Assembly: GCF_001692325.1 (NCBI RefSeq)
Contig: NZ_LXKN01000070.1
Location: 1-64,000 of the forward strand
Reading direction: 5' to 3'
Origin: Rhizobium sp. AC27/96
GTDB lineage: Bacteria; Pseudomonadota; Alphaproteobacteria; Rhizobiales; Rhizobiaceae
Length of the DNA: 64,000 nt
Shown: one piece after another, positions 17,460 to 25,433 of the stretch
Layout: each line of letters starts with the position of its first letter
Position numbering within the stretch: the first letter of the stretch is position 1
Notes under the pieces: generated by a model
Seen by the model: only the letters and a program-made list of their open reading frames with translations
The model's database searches: none
What the model was told of the DNA's origin: nothing
Made by a program: the position numbers and the translations under genes

Positions 17460-18239
17460 CTAGCCGGCGGTTTCGGCGCCGATATTTTGCTGGGGCAGTT
17501 CGACCAGCGGCGCCGGTATGTCCCAGATCTTTTCAGGCGATCGACAGAGATCGGCAATGACGCAACGTTCGCATTCCGGCTTGCGCGCCTTGCAGCAATA
17601 GCGCCCGTGCAGGATCAGCCAGTGATGGGCGTGGTAGAGATATTGATCGGGGATCAGCTTCAACAGCCTCTGTTCGACTTCGTCCGGCGTCTTGCCGGGC
17701 GCCAGCAGCAGCCGATTGGCGATGCGGAAGATGTGGGTATCGACCGCGAGCGTTGCCTGGCCGAACGCCATTGACAGGACGACATTGGCGGTCTTGCGCC
17801 CAACACCCGGCAGGGTCACCAACTCTTCTCGCGTGCGCGGCACCTCGCCGCCGAAGTCTGCGATCAGCTTTTCCGAGAGCGCGACGACATTCTTCGCCTT
17901 GTTGCGGTAGAGGCCGATGGTCTTGATGTATTCGCGGATGCTGTCCTCGCCGAGGTCGAGCATCTTTTGCGGCGTGTCGGCAATGGCGAAGAGAGCGCGC
18001 GTCGCCTTGTTGACGCCGACGTCAGTCGCCTGCGCCGACAACGCCACCGCAACGACAAGGGTGAAGGGATTGACGTGTTCCAACTCGCCCTTCGGTTCGG
18101 GCCGCTGGATGGAGAAGCGGCGGAAGATCTCTTCCAGGTCCGCCTTTGAATAAAGGCTCTTCGTGGCCGGCTTGCGACCTGCGGTCGCATTTGACTTTTT
18201 CGCGGTTTGGGCGCTGGATTTGGTCTTAAGATTTGCCAT
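17460..18239 (-). CDS. nth: endonuclease III (DNA glycosylase/AP lyase)
   Basis: A 259-aa base-excision repair enzyme that removes oxidised pyrimidines and nicks abasic sites. The helix-hairpin-helix is LPGVGRKTANVV, with catalytic Lys in that motif. The catalytic Asp is in AVDTHIFR. The C-terminal 4Fe-4S cluster cysteines read C-x6-C-x2-C-x5-C (CKARKPECERCVIADLC). A Lys/Ala-rich N-terminal tail of about 30 residues precedes the fold, longer than in E. coli. I set the start at ATG 18239; the frame continues to 18365, but that would run through the divergent gene's 5' end. Confidence 0.95.
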   Translation of the reverse strand: MANLKTKSSAQTAKKSNATAGRKPATKSLYSKADLEEIFRRFSIQRPEPKGELEHVNPFTLVVAVALSAQATDVGVNKATRALFAIADTPQKMLDLGEDSIREYIKTIGLYRNKAKNVVALSEKLIADFGGEVPRTREELVTLPGVGRKTANVVLSMAFGQATLAVDTHIFRIANRLLLAPGKTPDEVEQRLLKLIPDQYLYHAHHWLILHGRYCCKARKPECERCVIADLCRSPEKIWDIPAPLVELPQQNIGAETAG

Positions 18240-18261
18240 GAACGACCTATACTCAAGTCCA

Positions 18262-18765
18262 ATGACCGAACGCAACGCCGATACGGCGGCAGACGGCAAC
18301 AAGCCGGTTTTCGCTGCCGAACTCTTCCCCCATCGCTCTCTCGGACGAAAGGGGTTCAAGGTCATGCTGGCCTTGGCCGGTGCCTTCTGCCTGTTCTACA
18401 CCGTTCTTTTCGTCACGCGCGGCGCATGGCCTGTGGGCTTCTTCTTCGGTGCCGATTTTCTGCTGCTCTATGGCGCCTTCTGGCTCAACTACCGTTCCGG
18501 GCGCGTGCGCGAGGAGGTGACGGTATCGCGCACCAACGTGTCTATCCGCAAGTTTTCGCCGGCGGGGCGGATGGTCGAACATTGCTTCAACCCGTTCTGG
18601 ACGCGCTTCCTTGTTCGTCGTCACCGCGAGATCGGCGTGGTGTCGATGCATGTTCGCGACAGGAGCCACGATACGGATGTCGGGTCGTTCCTCAACCCGG
18701 ATGATCGCGAGAGCTTCGCCAAGGCTTTCAAACGTGCGCTGGCCATAGTCACGCAGCGGATATGA
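18262..18765 (+). CDS. DUF2244 family membrane protein
   Basis: A 167-aa protein with two adjacent hydrophobic helices (about 34-52 and 58-76) and a C-terminal cytoplasmic domain of about 90 residues containing GRMVEHCFNPFW and a DPD-like FLNPDDRESFAK end, as in uncharacterised DUF2244 proteins of alphaproteobacteria. Function unknown. I chose ATG 18262; an in-frame ATG at 18238 overlaps the nth start codon. The two divergent genes leave only 22 bp between starts, so at least one promoter must lie inside the other gene. Confidence 0.8.
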   Translation: MTERNADTAADGNKPVFAAELFPHRSLGRKGFKVMLALAGAFCLFYTVLFVTRGAWPVGFFFGADFLLLYGAFWLNYRSGRVREEVTVSRTNVSIRKFSPAGRMVEHCFNPFWTRFLVRRHREIGVVSMHVRDRSHDTDVGSFLNPDDRESFAKAFKRALAIVTQRI

Positions 18766-18877
18766 GCGGGTCTCTCAAAACCAATGACATCACATTTTCG
18801 CAGGCGGTCTCCCGGCGCAAGAAACGGGTGGTTTTAGCTCTGCCGACGTGGTTTTCTCCTTTTTAAGGAGAAAGACC

Positions 18878-19750
18878 ATGAATGCGATTGCACAGCTGAA
18901 AAAAGACATCACTCCGCAAGGCCCGGATTACGAGACTGTGCGGCAAGTGATTGAGCTCATCACCGAGGAGTATCGCGATCAGCCGTCGCTGGAGACGCTC
19001 GCCGATCGGCTCGGCCAGTCGCCCACCCAATTGCAGAAGACGTTTACGCGCTGGGCTGGGCTTTCACCCAAGGCTTTTCTTCAGGCTGTTACGCTCGATC
19101 ATGCCAAACGGCTCCTGCGCAAGGAGGATCTGCCGCTGCTGGAGACCTCTTTCGAAGTCGGCCTTTCCGGTCCCAGCCGCCTGCATGATCTGTTCGTCAC
19201 GCACGAGGCGATGTCGCCAGGCGAATGGAAGGCCAGGGGCAGCGGCCTGGTGATGCGCTATAGTTTCCACATTTCACCCTTTGGTCTTGCCCTGATCATG
19301 GTCACGGATCGCGGCCTTGCCGGTCTCGCTTTCAGCGATTCCGGCAATGAGCGGGCTTGCCTTGAGGACATGACCTGCCGCTGGCCGAATGCGCAATTCA
19401 TCGAGGATGCCCAGGCGACGGCGCCTTACGCAGCCCGCATTTTCGAACGGTCGAACTGGTCGAGCGAGGAGCCGCTGCGGGTGGTGCTGATCGGCTCGGA
19501 TTTCCAGCTGCGCGTCTGGGAGAGCCTGTTGAAGATCCCGATGGGTCGGGCCGTGACCTATTCCGACATCGCCAGCGATATCGGCCAGCCGAAAGCCATG
19601 CGGGCCGTGGGAGCCGCCGTCGGCCGCAACCCGATCTCCTTCGTCGTGCCCTGCCACCGTGCGCTCGGCAAGAACGGCCAGCTCACCGGCTACCATTGGG
19701 GGCTGACGCGCAAGAGGGCGATGCTGGGTTGGGAATCTGGGGATGTTTGA
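18878..19750 (+). CDS. Ada-like protein: AraC-type HTH fused to O6-methylguanine-DNA methyltransferase
   Basis: A 290-aa DNA-repair protein. Residues about 18-120 form an AraC-type helix-turn-helix region. Residues about 125-290 are the alkyltransferase, with the acceptor Cys at about 259 in the PCHR motif and the GNG-like GRNPIS loop before it. It would remove methyl groups from O6-methylguanine by suicide transfer. The N-terminal zinc/phosphotriester domain of E. coli Ada (about 354 aa) is absent, so the usual methylation switch is missing. The ATG 18878 has AAGGAG 7 bases upstream. Monocistronic by appearance. Confidence 0.92.
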   Translation: MNAIAQLKKDITPQGPDYETVRQVIELITEEYRDQPSLETLADRLGQSPTQLQKTFTRWAGLSPKAFLQAVTLDHAKRLLRKEDLPLLETSFEVGLSGPSRLHDLFVTHEAMSPGEWKARGSGLVMRYSFHISPFGLALIMVTDRGLAGLAFSDSGNERACLEDMTCRWPNAQFIEDAQATAPYAARIFERSNWSSEEPLRVVLIGSDFQLRVWESLLKIPMGRAVTYSDIASDIGQPKAMRAVGAAVGRNPISFVVPCHRALGKNGQLTGYHWGLTRKRAMLGWESGDV

Positions 19751-19795
19751 GGGGTGTGTGCCCTAAGGGACCTTGAGTTTTCCGAACCGCTGTCA

Positions 19796-19986
19796 CCCCC
19801 CTCTGTCACTGTCGTGACATCTCCCCGACAAGGGGGGAGATCGTTGGGAGTTTGCCGCCGGGCCTTTCCGAAACACTAAATTGCAGTTTCAGCAGATTCA
19901 ATGTTCGCTCGAGACGAGAGATCGCTGCGAGTTACCAATCTCCCCCCTTGTGGGGGAGATGTCCCGGAAGGGACAGAGGGGGGGGG
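19796..19986. repeat. palindromic intergenic element, copy 1 (about 190 bp)
   Basis: Inverted ends: a C6-TCTGTCAC head leading into GTGACATCTCCCC and AAGGGGGGAGAT on the left, and the complementary CCAATCTCCCCCCTTG, GGGGGAGATGTCCC and GGGACAGAGGGG on the right. A middle of about 80 bp includes AAATTGCAGTTTCAGCAGATT. The same element, middle included, recurs in the same orientation at 22573-22769. It lies between the Ada-like gene and the SorC regulator gene. Confidence 0.85.
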
Positions 19987-20015
19987 CGCAGTTTCCCAAA
20001 CTCGGAGCTAATTGA

Positions 20016-21047
20016 TCAAGCAGCCTTCGCCATAGCCATCTGCAGCAGGGCCTTGGCGGCGCTCTCATCGGTGATCAAAGTGTTGCAGCCGATGCGCTTG
20101 ATGGTGGCGCTGATTGCCTGGGCGCGGTGCGCGCCGCCGGAGGAGATCACAATGTGTTTGGCTTTTTTCAGCGTATCGAGATCGACGGACATGACGCGCT
20201 TGTTGATCGGATGATCGACGGAATTGCCCTCGGAATCGAGGAAGTTGAACATGGTATCGCAGACGCAGCCCATATCGATCAACTCTTGCAGCTCCCGCTT
20301 GGAGATGAAGCCCTCGGACAGCGATGTCGATTGCGGACCGATGTCGCCGCAGCTGACGATGGCGAGGTCCAGGTTTTCCGCCAGCCGATAAATGGCTTCA
20401 AGGCCGCATTTTTCAATGAGATTGCGCTTGGTCTCGATGGAATCGACCAGCAGCGGCGCCAGGAACATGTAGCATTCCGCACCGAGCTGGCTTGCCAGCC
20501 GCCACGTATAATCGATCGGGTTGGTCTGTTGGACGGCGACGATGCCGCCGAGCAGCGAGACCACCTTGCAATTGTCGCGGCGGGGAGGGCGGAAGCTTGC
20601 AAGCGAAGCCGTCATCGTCCGGCCCCAGCCGACGCCGATCGTATAATTGTCGGGGATGGCTTCGGTGAGGAACTGGCCGAGCGCCAGGCCGACGCTCTTT
20701 GCCTGGGCGTTGACGTCGCCGCCAGCGGGCTCTGGAACCACGATCGCCTCATCCAGCCCATAAATGCGTTCCAGCTTGATCGCCAGTTCGACGCAATCGT
20801 CGATGCCTTCGGTGATCCAGATTTGCACCTCGGCGCGCCGCATCGCCTCATCCAGCAGGCGGATGACCGTGGTGCGGCTGATGCCGAGCTGTTCGGCGAC
20901 ATCCTTCTGTGTCAGGCCCTGGTTATAATAGAGCCATGCGGCGCGAAGCCTCAGGGACGAGGTCTCCGAATAGGCGGTATGCGTCCCGCGTCTCAGTTTG
21001 GCCACAGGTCCTCCAGCATGATTGTCGCCCGTACCTTTTAGCGTCAT
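20016..21047 (-). CDS. SorC-family transcriptional regulator divergent from transaldolase
   Basis: A 343-aa regulator with an N-terminal helix-turn-helix (about 30-70; GLTQKDVAEQLGISRTT) and a SorC sugar-phosphate-binding domain (about 80-335; GVGWGRTMTAS, VSLLGGIV). It differs clearly from the SorC protein at 6220. The start ATG 21047 has CAGGG 5 bases upstream. It faces away from the transaldolase gene across a 461-bp spacer, so regulation of tal by a pentose-phosphate-type ligand is a reasonable inference. It could be a relative of polyol regulators such as EryD, but no erythritol genes are present. Confidence 0.9.
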   Translation of the reverse strand: MTLKGTGDNHAGGPVAKLRRGTHTAYSETSSLRLRAAWLYYNQGLTQKDVAEQLGISRTTVIRLLDEAMRRAEVQIWITEGIDDCVELAIKLERIYGLDEAIVVPEPAGGDVNAQAKSVGLALGQFLTEAIPDNYTIGVGWGRTMTASLASFRPPRRDNCKVVSLLGGIVAVQQTNPIDYTWRLASQLGAECYMFLAPLLVDSIETKRNLIEKCGLEAIYRLAENLDLAIVSCGDIGPQSTSLSEGFISKRELQELIDMGCVCDTMFNFLDSEGNSVDHPINKRVMSVDLDTLKKAKHIVISSGGAHRAQAISATIKRIGCNTLITDESAAKALLQMAMAKAA

Positions 21048-21508
21048 GATCGCCCTGAATAGGAATTGTGGCGATGACGGATGACGGGAGCGGGCGAGAT
21101 CGGCTCTTCTGCTGGCGATATTCTATGACATGAAACTTATGTCAATTGAATTGCACAAATGTCCTTGACTTTTCCTTGCGAGATTGCTGATAGTCGGTGC
21201 TGAGGAATTCGGTCTTGTCCAATCGAGGAGGACAATGTGCGAGTGTTGCTCCGAGCAAGTGCCAGACCGGACAGGATGCCATATAGGGCGCCCGGTGCCG
21301 GTGAAAAGCTTGTCGTCGGAAGGTTGTTTCTTCATCGCTCGGCCGTTCACCGGAAATGGAACTTTCGCGCTTTTTACCCCGTTACCGACACATAGAAGAT
21401 GGAAGGGCATATTCCGCCTGACGCCTTCAAATCGTCCATCGACCGGACGGAATTTGCCGCCCGACATCTCCGCATCCCAATGGGCCTCATTCAACAAGGA
21501 TACCTGTT
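21048..21508. other. 461-bp divergent regulatory spacer
   Basis: No credible gene here. The half nearest the regulator is AT-rich (about 21120-21195) and contains TATGACATGAAACTTATGTCA-like short inverted words and a good promoter facing tal. The remaining roughly 300 bp up to tal would be a long untranslated leader. I see no known riboswitch in it. Confidence 0.5.
21165..21193 (+). promoter_or_regulatory. candidate sigma70 promoter for transaldolase
   Basis: TTGACT (21165-21170) and TGATAG (21188-21193) are separated by 17 bp. It is the best promoter-like match in the spacer. It would give a 5' leader of about 300 nt before tal. Confidence 0.45.
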
Positions 21509-22474
21509 ATGACTTCCAAGCTTGATCAACTCCGCGCCATGACCACGGTCGTCGCCGATACAGGCGACATCGAGGCAGTCGCACGCCTGAAGCCGGTGGA
21601 TTGCACCACCAACCCGACCATCGTCCTGAAGGCACTCGGCACGCCGATGTTTGCCGACGCGATCAAGGAAGCCGTTGCCTGGGGCAAGAAGCAGGGCGGC
21701 AATTCGGAAGCCGTCGTTCACGCGGTTGCCGACCGCCTGGCCATTTCCGTCGGTGCCGCGCTTTCCGGCCTCGTTCCGGGCCGTGTCTCGACCGAAGTCG
21801 ACGCCGACCTTTCCTTCAACACCGAAGCATCGCTGACCAAGGCCCGCGCGATCATCGCCTCCTACAAGGAGCGCGGCATCGAGCGCGACCGCATCCTGAT
21901 CAAGCTTGCTTCCACCTGGGAAGGCATTCGTGCCGCCGAAGTGCTGCAGAAGGAAGGCATCGACTGCAACCTGACTCTGCTCTTCAGCAAGGCTCAGGCG
22001 ATTGCCTGCGCCGATGCCAAGGCCTTCCTGATTTCGCCCTTCGTCGGCCGCATCCTCGACTGGTACAAGAAGTCGACCGGCAAGGACTACACCGCTGAGG
22101 AAGATCCGGGCGTCGTTTCCGTTCGCGACATCTACCACTACTACAAGGCCAACGACATCAAGACGATCGTCATGGGCGCCTCCTTCCGCAACACCGGCGA
22201 AATCGAAGCGCTGGCCGGTTGCGACCGCCTGACGATCAGCCCGAACCTGCTCGACGAACTTGCTGCCGATCAAGGCAAACTGGAGCGCAAGCTCTCGCCG
22301 GAGAACAAGGGTTCCGTCGAAAAGATCGCCGTCGACGAAAAGACCTTCCGCTGGATGATGAACGAAGACGCAATGGCAACCGAGAAGCTCTCCGAAGGCA
22401 TCCGCGCCTTCGCCAAGGACCTCGGCACGCTGCGCGCTATGGTCAGCAAGGAACTGCAGCTCGCTGCGGCTTGA
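21509..22474 (+). CDS. tal: transaldolase
   Basis: A 321-aa class I aldolase-type transaldolase of the non-oxidative pentose phosphate pathway. It transfers dihydroxyacetone between sedoheptulose-7-P and glyceraldehyde-3-P. The Schiff-base Lys is at about 132 in ILIKLAST. Family motifs DCTTNPTIV (about 31-39), EVDADLSFNT and the C-terminal SPNLLDEL are present, and the length matches TalB. The ATG 21509 has AAGGA 8 bases upstream. It would take the pentose phosphates made by the polyol and xylose kinases elsewhere in this window. Confidence 0.97.
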   Translation: MTSKLDQLRAMTTVVADTGDIEAVARLKPVDCTTNPTIVLKALGTPMFADAIKEAVAWGKKQGGNSEAVVHAVADRLAISVGAALSGLVPGRVSTEVDADLSFNTEASLTKARAIIASYKERGIERDRILIKLASTWEGIRAAEVLQKEGIDCNLTLLFSKAQAIACADAKAFLISPFVGRILDWYKKSTGKDYTAEEDPGVVSVRDIYHYYKANDIKTIVMGASFRNTGEIEALAGCDRLTISPNLLDELAADQGKLERKLSPENKGSVEKIAVDEKTFRWMMNEDAMATEKLSEGIRAFAKDLGTLRAMVSKELQLAAA

Positions 22475-22500
22475 GGCTAGATAGGTTCGCTATCTTGAGA

Positions 22501-22532
22501 GGGGTGCCGCAGCGATGCGGCGCTCCTTTTTT
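22501..22532 (+). terminator. rho-independent terminator after transaldolase
   Basis: The stem GGGGTGCCGC (22501-22510) pairs with GCGGCGCTCC (22517-22526), with two G-U pairs, a 6-base loop and then six Ts. It lies 27 bp after the tal stop. Confidence 0.85.
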
Positions 22533-22572
22533 GTTTCGTTGATAGGTCGCGACTTCGAGTATGCCGTGGCGA

Positions 22573-22769
22573 TGATACCTCCCTCTGTCACTTCGTGACA
22601 TCTCCCCCACAAGGGGGGAGATTGTTGGGAGTTTGATGCTTGCTCCCTTCAAGTCCTCAAACTGCAATTTCAACAGATTGGATGTTTGTTTGAGGTGAGT
22701 GAGTGCCGCGAGCTACCAATCTCCCCCCTTGTGGGGGAGATGTCACGAAAGTGACAGAGGGGGGTATCA
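22573..22769. repeat. palindromic intergenic element, copy 2 (about 197 bp)
   Basis: Same element as at 19796-19986 and in the same orientation. The left end is TGATACC then CCCTCTGTCAC and GTGACATCTCCCCC; the right end is its inverse, ending in GACAGAGGGGGGTATCA. The centre (AAACTGCAATTTCAACAGATT) aligns with that of copy 1 with point differences. It fills most of the 321-bp gap between tal and the CoA-transferase gene, and ends 26 bp past the CoA-transferase stop. Nothing else is visible in that gap except the tal terminator. Confidence 0.85.
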
Positions 22770-22795
22770 CCGGTTCGGCAAACGGATGGCTGATC

Positions 22796-23953
22796 CTACC
22801 GAAGAAACTCCGCCCTGACCTTGTCCGACTGCCCACCGATCGTCGGCGCCGCCAAGCTGTTCTTGGCCCGGATTCCGTTCACGCGGATAGGACTTGCCGT
22901 CGTGCGCACGGAGGTGCCGTCGTCGCGGGTTACCGTCTGCAACATATCGAGTTGGCGGAAGGCCGCACTTTGCAGCAGTTTCGGCCAGTCGAGCACTTCC
23001 GCCGCCCAGATGTCGGCGGGCTCCAGGATGGCGAGCCACTCCCGAACCGTCTTCTCCTGAAGGCGGCTTGCGATCATGGTCTTGATCTCGTCGCGGCGCT
23101 GGAAGGCATCATCCGGGGTGTAGTCGGCAAGGGCGGGCAGATCGAGCAGCGGCGCGAGTTTTGCAAGCGGCATCATCGCGATCGCCAGCCAGCCCTCGGC
23201 GCAACGGTAAACACCATAGGGTGCGGCGAGATAGGCGTGGGCATTGCGCACGGCGGATTTCTGCGGCAGGCGACCGCCATCGTTCAGGTGTGTTGTCAGT
23301 ACCTCGAACTGGAAATCGACCATTGCTTCCAGCAGGCTTGTCTCCACATGCACGCCGCGCCCGGTGACGCCGCGTCGCACGAGGCCCGCGAGGATGGCCT
23401 GAACGAGGTGATTGCCGGCCAGCATGTCGGCGACGGCGAGGCCGAAAGGCACCGGCCCGTCGTCGGCTTCGCCGTTCAGCCACATGACGCCGGAGCGGGC
23501 CTGGGCCAGCAGATCCTGCCCGGGAAAGTGGCGCCAATCATTGTCGGGGCCGTAGCCGGTGATGCTGCCATAGACGATGCGCGGGTTGATGGCGGTGACG
23601 GAGGCGTAATCGAGGCCGAGCCTTTCGATGACGCCGGGGCGGAAATTCTGGATGATGACGTCGGCCTTGGCGATCAGCGTGCGCAATTCCCGCAGATCGC
23701 TCTCGTCCTTCATGTTGACGGCAAAGCTTTCCTTGCCGCGGTTGATGGCGTGAAACAGCGTGGAATCGCCGCCGATCTCGGTGTCGCTCAGATAGAGCCG
23801 GCGGCAGAGATCGCCGCCGTCGGGCCGCTCGATCTTGATGACGCGCGCGCCGAGATCGCCGAGCCTGAGGGCCGCCATCGGGCCGGCAAGAAACTGGCTC
23901 ATATCCAGCACGGTAATGCCGGAGAGCAGACCCTCTTCGTTGTTCGTAGTCAT
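22796..23953 (-). CDS. CaiB/BaiF family (class III) CoA transferase
   Basis: A 385-aa class III CoA transferase that would move CoA between carboxylic acids. The N-terminal GITVLDMSQFLAGPMA, GDLGARVIKIERP and DVIIQNFRPGV are family hallmarks. The catalytic Asp is probably in GQDLLAQA (about 166), and TGRGVHVETSLLEA follows. It starts 1 bp after the stop of the upstream MaoC gene and is third in the operon amidohydrolase-MaoC-CoA transferase. In this sugar-acid cluster it implies activation of a carboxylate to a CoA thioester; which acid is not evident. Confidence 0.93.
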   Translation of the reverse strand: MTTNNEEGLLSGITVLDMSQFLAGPMAALRLGDLGARVIKIERPDGGDLCRRLYLSDTEIGGDSTLFHAINRGKESFAVNMKDESDLRELRTLIAKADVIIQNFRPGVIERLGLDYASVTAINPRIVYGSITGYGPDNDWRHFPGQDLLAQARSGVMWLNGEADDGPVPFGLAVADMLAGNHLVQAILAGLVRRGVTGRGVHVETSLLEAMVDFQFEVLTTHLNDGGRLPQKSAVRNAHAYLAAPYGVYRCAEGWLAIAMMPLAKLAPLLDLPALADYTPDDAFQRRDEIKTMIASRLQEKTVREWLAILEPADIWAAEVLDWPKLLQSAAFRQLDMLQTVTRDDGTSVRTTASPIRVNGIRAKNSLAAPTIGGQSDKVRAEFLR

Positions 23954-23954
23954 A

Positions 23955-24509
23955 TCAGGCCTTCAGCGGCGGCGCGTCCGCCGGCCGGCCGTTCTTGTAG
24001 CGCACAGTCTGGATATGCTCGCAGTAGAGCACCAGCTCGCCTTCACCTTTGAAGACTTCGTAAGAGGAGCGGATCAGGCCGAGTTCGGCATATTTCGGCT
24101 GCTTATCCAGATTGGTGCGGATGGTGTAGATGGTGTCGCCGATGAACGTCGGCTTGATGAAGCGCAGCTTGTCATAGCCATAGGAAAAGGCGTTGACGCA
24201 ATTGGTGGCGACAAGCCCGAGGCCGGCCGAAAAGACGAAGGCGCCGGCAACCAGCCGCTTGCCGAACAGGCCCTCGGTTTCGGCGAAGATCTGATCGCTG
24301 ACATACGGGTGCATGTCGAGCACCAGCGCATTGAATTGCTGAGACTCACCTTCGGAGATCGTGCGGCGCAGCGAACGGATCTTGTGGCCGAGCTCGAAAT
24401 CTTCATAGAACCAGTTTTCCGCGTTCCAGACCGGGATTTCGGCGTGATCAGCCGGCATGGTCTTCGGATGGGTGCTGGATACGCCGACGGTGGCGGTCAT
24501 GGCATTCAC
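23955..24509 (-). CDS. MaoC-like hot-dog protein lacking the catalytic His
   Basis: A 184-aa single hot-dog domain protein of the MaoC/R-hydratase family (FEDFELGH-type start at about 35-42; FSYGYDKLRF and PTFIGDTIY later). In active hydratases the motif is D-x-x-P-x-H-x-D followed by a HG pair. Here it reads D65-M-H-P-Y-V70-S-D72, so the catalytic His is Val, and the later HG is A88-G89. It may be a structural partner of the intact MaoC protein at 33481. The start is GTG 24509, with GGAGGA 12 bases upstream; ATG 24500 is possible. It sits between the amidohydrolase and CoA-transferase genes. Confidence 0.88.
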   Translation of the reverse strand: MNAMTATVGVSSTHPKTMPADHAEIPVWNAENWFYEDFELGHKIRSLRRTISEGESQQFNALVLDMHPYVSDQIFAETEGLFGKRLVAGAFVFSAGLGLVATNCVNAFSYGYDKLRFIKPTFIGDTIYTIRTNLDKQPKYAELGLIRSSYEVFKGEGELVLYCEHIQTVRYKNGRPADAPPLKA

Positions 24510-24531
24510 TTTCGATGGAAATCCTCCGGTC

Positions 24532-25368
24532 TCAGAGAGACCAGAGGCGCTTGGCGTTGAGATGATAAAGCCTGTCGCGTTCGTCGGCGCTGACCCCTTG
24601 CGTCAGCGCATGGGTGGCGGCGACCCAGGTGGAGAGATTGCCGCCGAGCGTGCAGACGGGCCAATCGCTGCCCCAGATGACGCGGTTCCAGCCGAAGCTA
24701 GCAATGCAGTGCTCGACGTAGGGGCGCAGCGTTTCGGGTGTCCAATTGTCCGGTTCGGCATAGGCGACGACGCCGGAAATTTTGACGATGACATTCGGCC
24801 GTTTTGCGACGTCCCTGATCCCCGACGACCAGCTCTCGCTAAGCCCATCCTTCACTGCGGGTACGCCGCAATGGTCGAGAATGAACCGAACGTTCGGATT
24901 GAGATCGATCAGCGTGATCGCCTTGGATATTTGATGCGGGAGGACACAGAGATCGAAGGTGAGCCTCGTACCACTCAGCCGCTTCAGGTTCTCGCGGAAC
25001 AGCGCGCCCTCGGAGACGTCATCAGGCACGACATGCAGTACGCGGCGGAATCCCTTGACGAAGGGATCGGCAAGCACGCGTTCGAGATAGGTGGGAAAAT
25101 CTTTGCTCTCGGGGCGGCAGGCGGCAATGGCGCCGCGCAGCAGGCTGCCCGGCTCGCGGCTGAGGCCTCTGACATAGTCGGTTTCGCGCTCGATATCGGT
25201 CTCGGCGACATCGACTTCCATGTGAAGCGTATCGGTGATGCCGAGCCGCTTGGCCTCGCGGGCATAATCCTCATAGAGGCTGTCGCGATTGAGCGCACCG
25301 GCTTCGGCCAGCCAGGGATAGGCGAGCTTTTTCCGGTCGACGATATGCAAGTGGCTGTCGAAAAGCAT
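24532..25368 (-). CDS. amidohydrolase-family lactonase (L-fuconolactonase/PDC-lactonase type)
   Basis: A 278-aa TIM-barrel metal hydrolase of the amidohydrolase_2 group (COG3618 type). The N-terminal metal motif is FDSHLHIVD (His6, His8). A central His lies in FILDHCG, and the C-terminal Asp in IWGSDWPVC. Characterised relatives hydrolyse sugar-acid lactones (L-fucono- or L-rhamnonolactone) or 2-pyrone-4,6-dicarboxylate. Next to an enolase-superfamily dehydratase and a rhamnose-type mutarotase, a sugar lactone is the more likely substrate. The ATG 25368 follows GGGAGGA. First gene of the three-gene operon downstream of iclR. Confidence 0.88.
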   Translation of the reverse strand: MLFDSHLHIVDRKKLAYPWLAEAGALNRDSLYEDYAREAKRLGITDTLHMEVDVAETDIERETDYVRGLSREPGSLLRGAIAACRPESKDFPTYLERVLADPFVKGFRRVLHVVPDDVSEGALFRENLKRLSGTRLTFDLCVLPHQISKAITLIDLNPNVRFILDHCGVPAVKDGLSESWSSGIRDVAKRPNVIVKISGVVAYAEPDNWTPETLRPYVEHCIASFGWNRVIWGSDWPVCTLGGNLSTWVAATHALTQGVSADERDRLYHLNAKRLWSL

Positions 25369-25411
25369 GGCGTTCCTCCCATACCTGCTTGCTCAACATA
25401 TACTCACAGAA

Positions 25412-25424
25412 GAATAGTTTATTC
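25412..25424. promoter_or_regulatory. candidate IclR-type operator before the amidohydrolase operon
   Basis: GAATAGTTTATTC is a perfect 5-bp inverted repeat with 3-bp spacer in the 65-bp AT-rich gap between iclR and the amidohydrolase gene. Similar GAATAAAC and ATAAG-N7-CTTAT words occur before the importer operon. Assignment to the IclR protein is inference. Confidence 0.35.
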
Positions 25425-25433
25425 AAATAAAAA

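Noticed and set aside
21194..21508. Riboswitch in the transaldolase leader
   Set aside because: The leader is long, but I could not find conserved riboswitch elements or a terminator/anti-terminator pair. Its open frames lack protein character.
19796..22769. Possible CRISPR-like repeats
   Set aside because: The repeats are long palindromic elements separated by whole genes, not short regularly spaced units.
22703..24052. A 449-codon plus-strand open frame
   Set aside because: It is antisense to the CoA transferase and MaoC genes and begins inside a palindromic repeat. No protein-family features.
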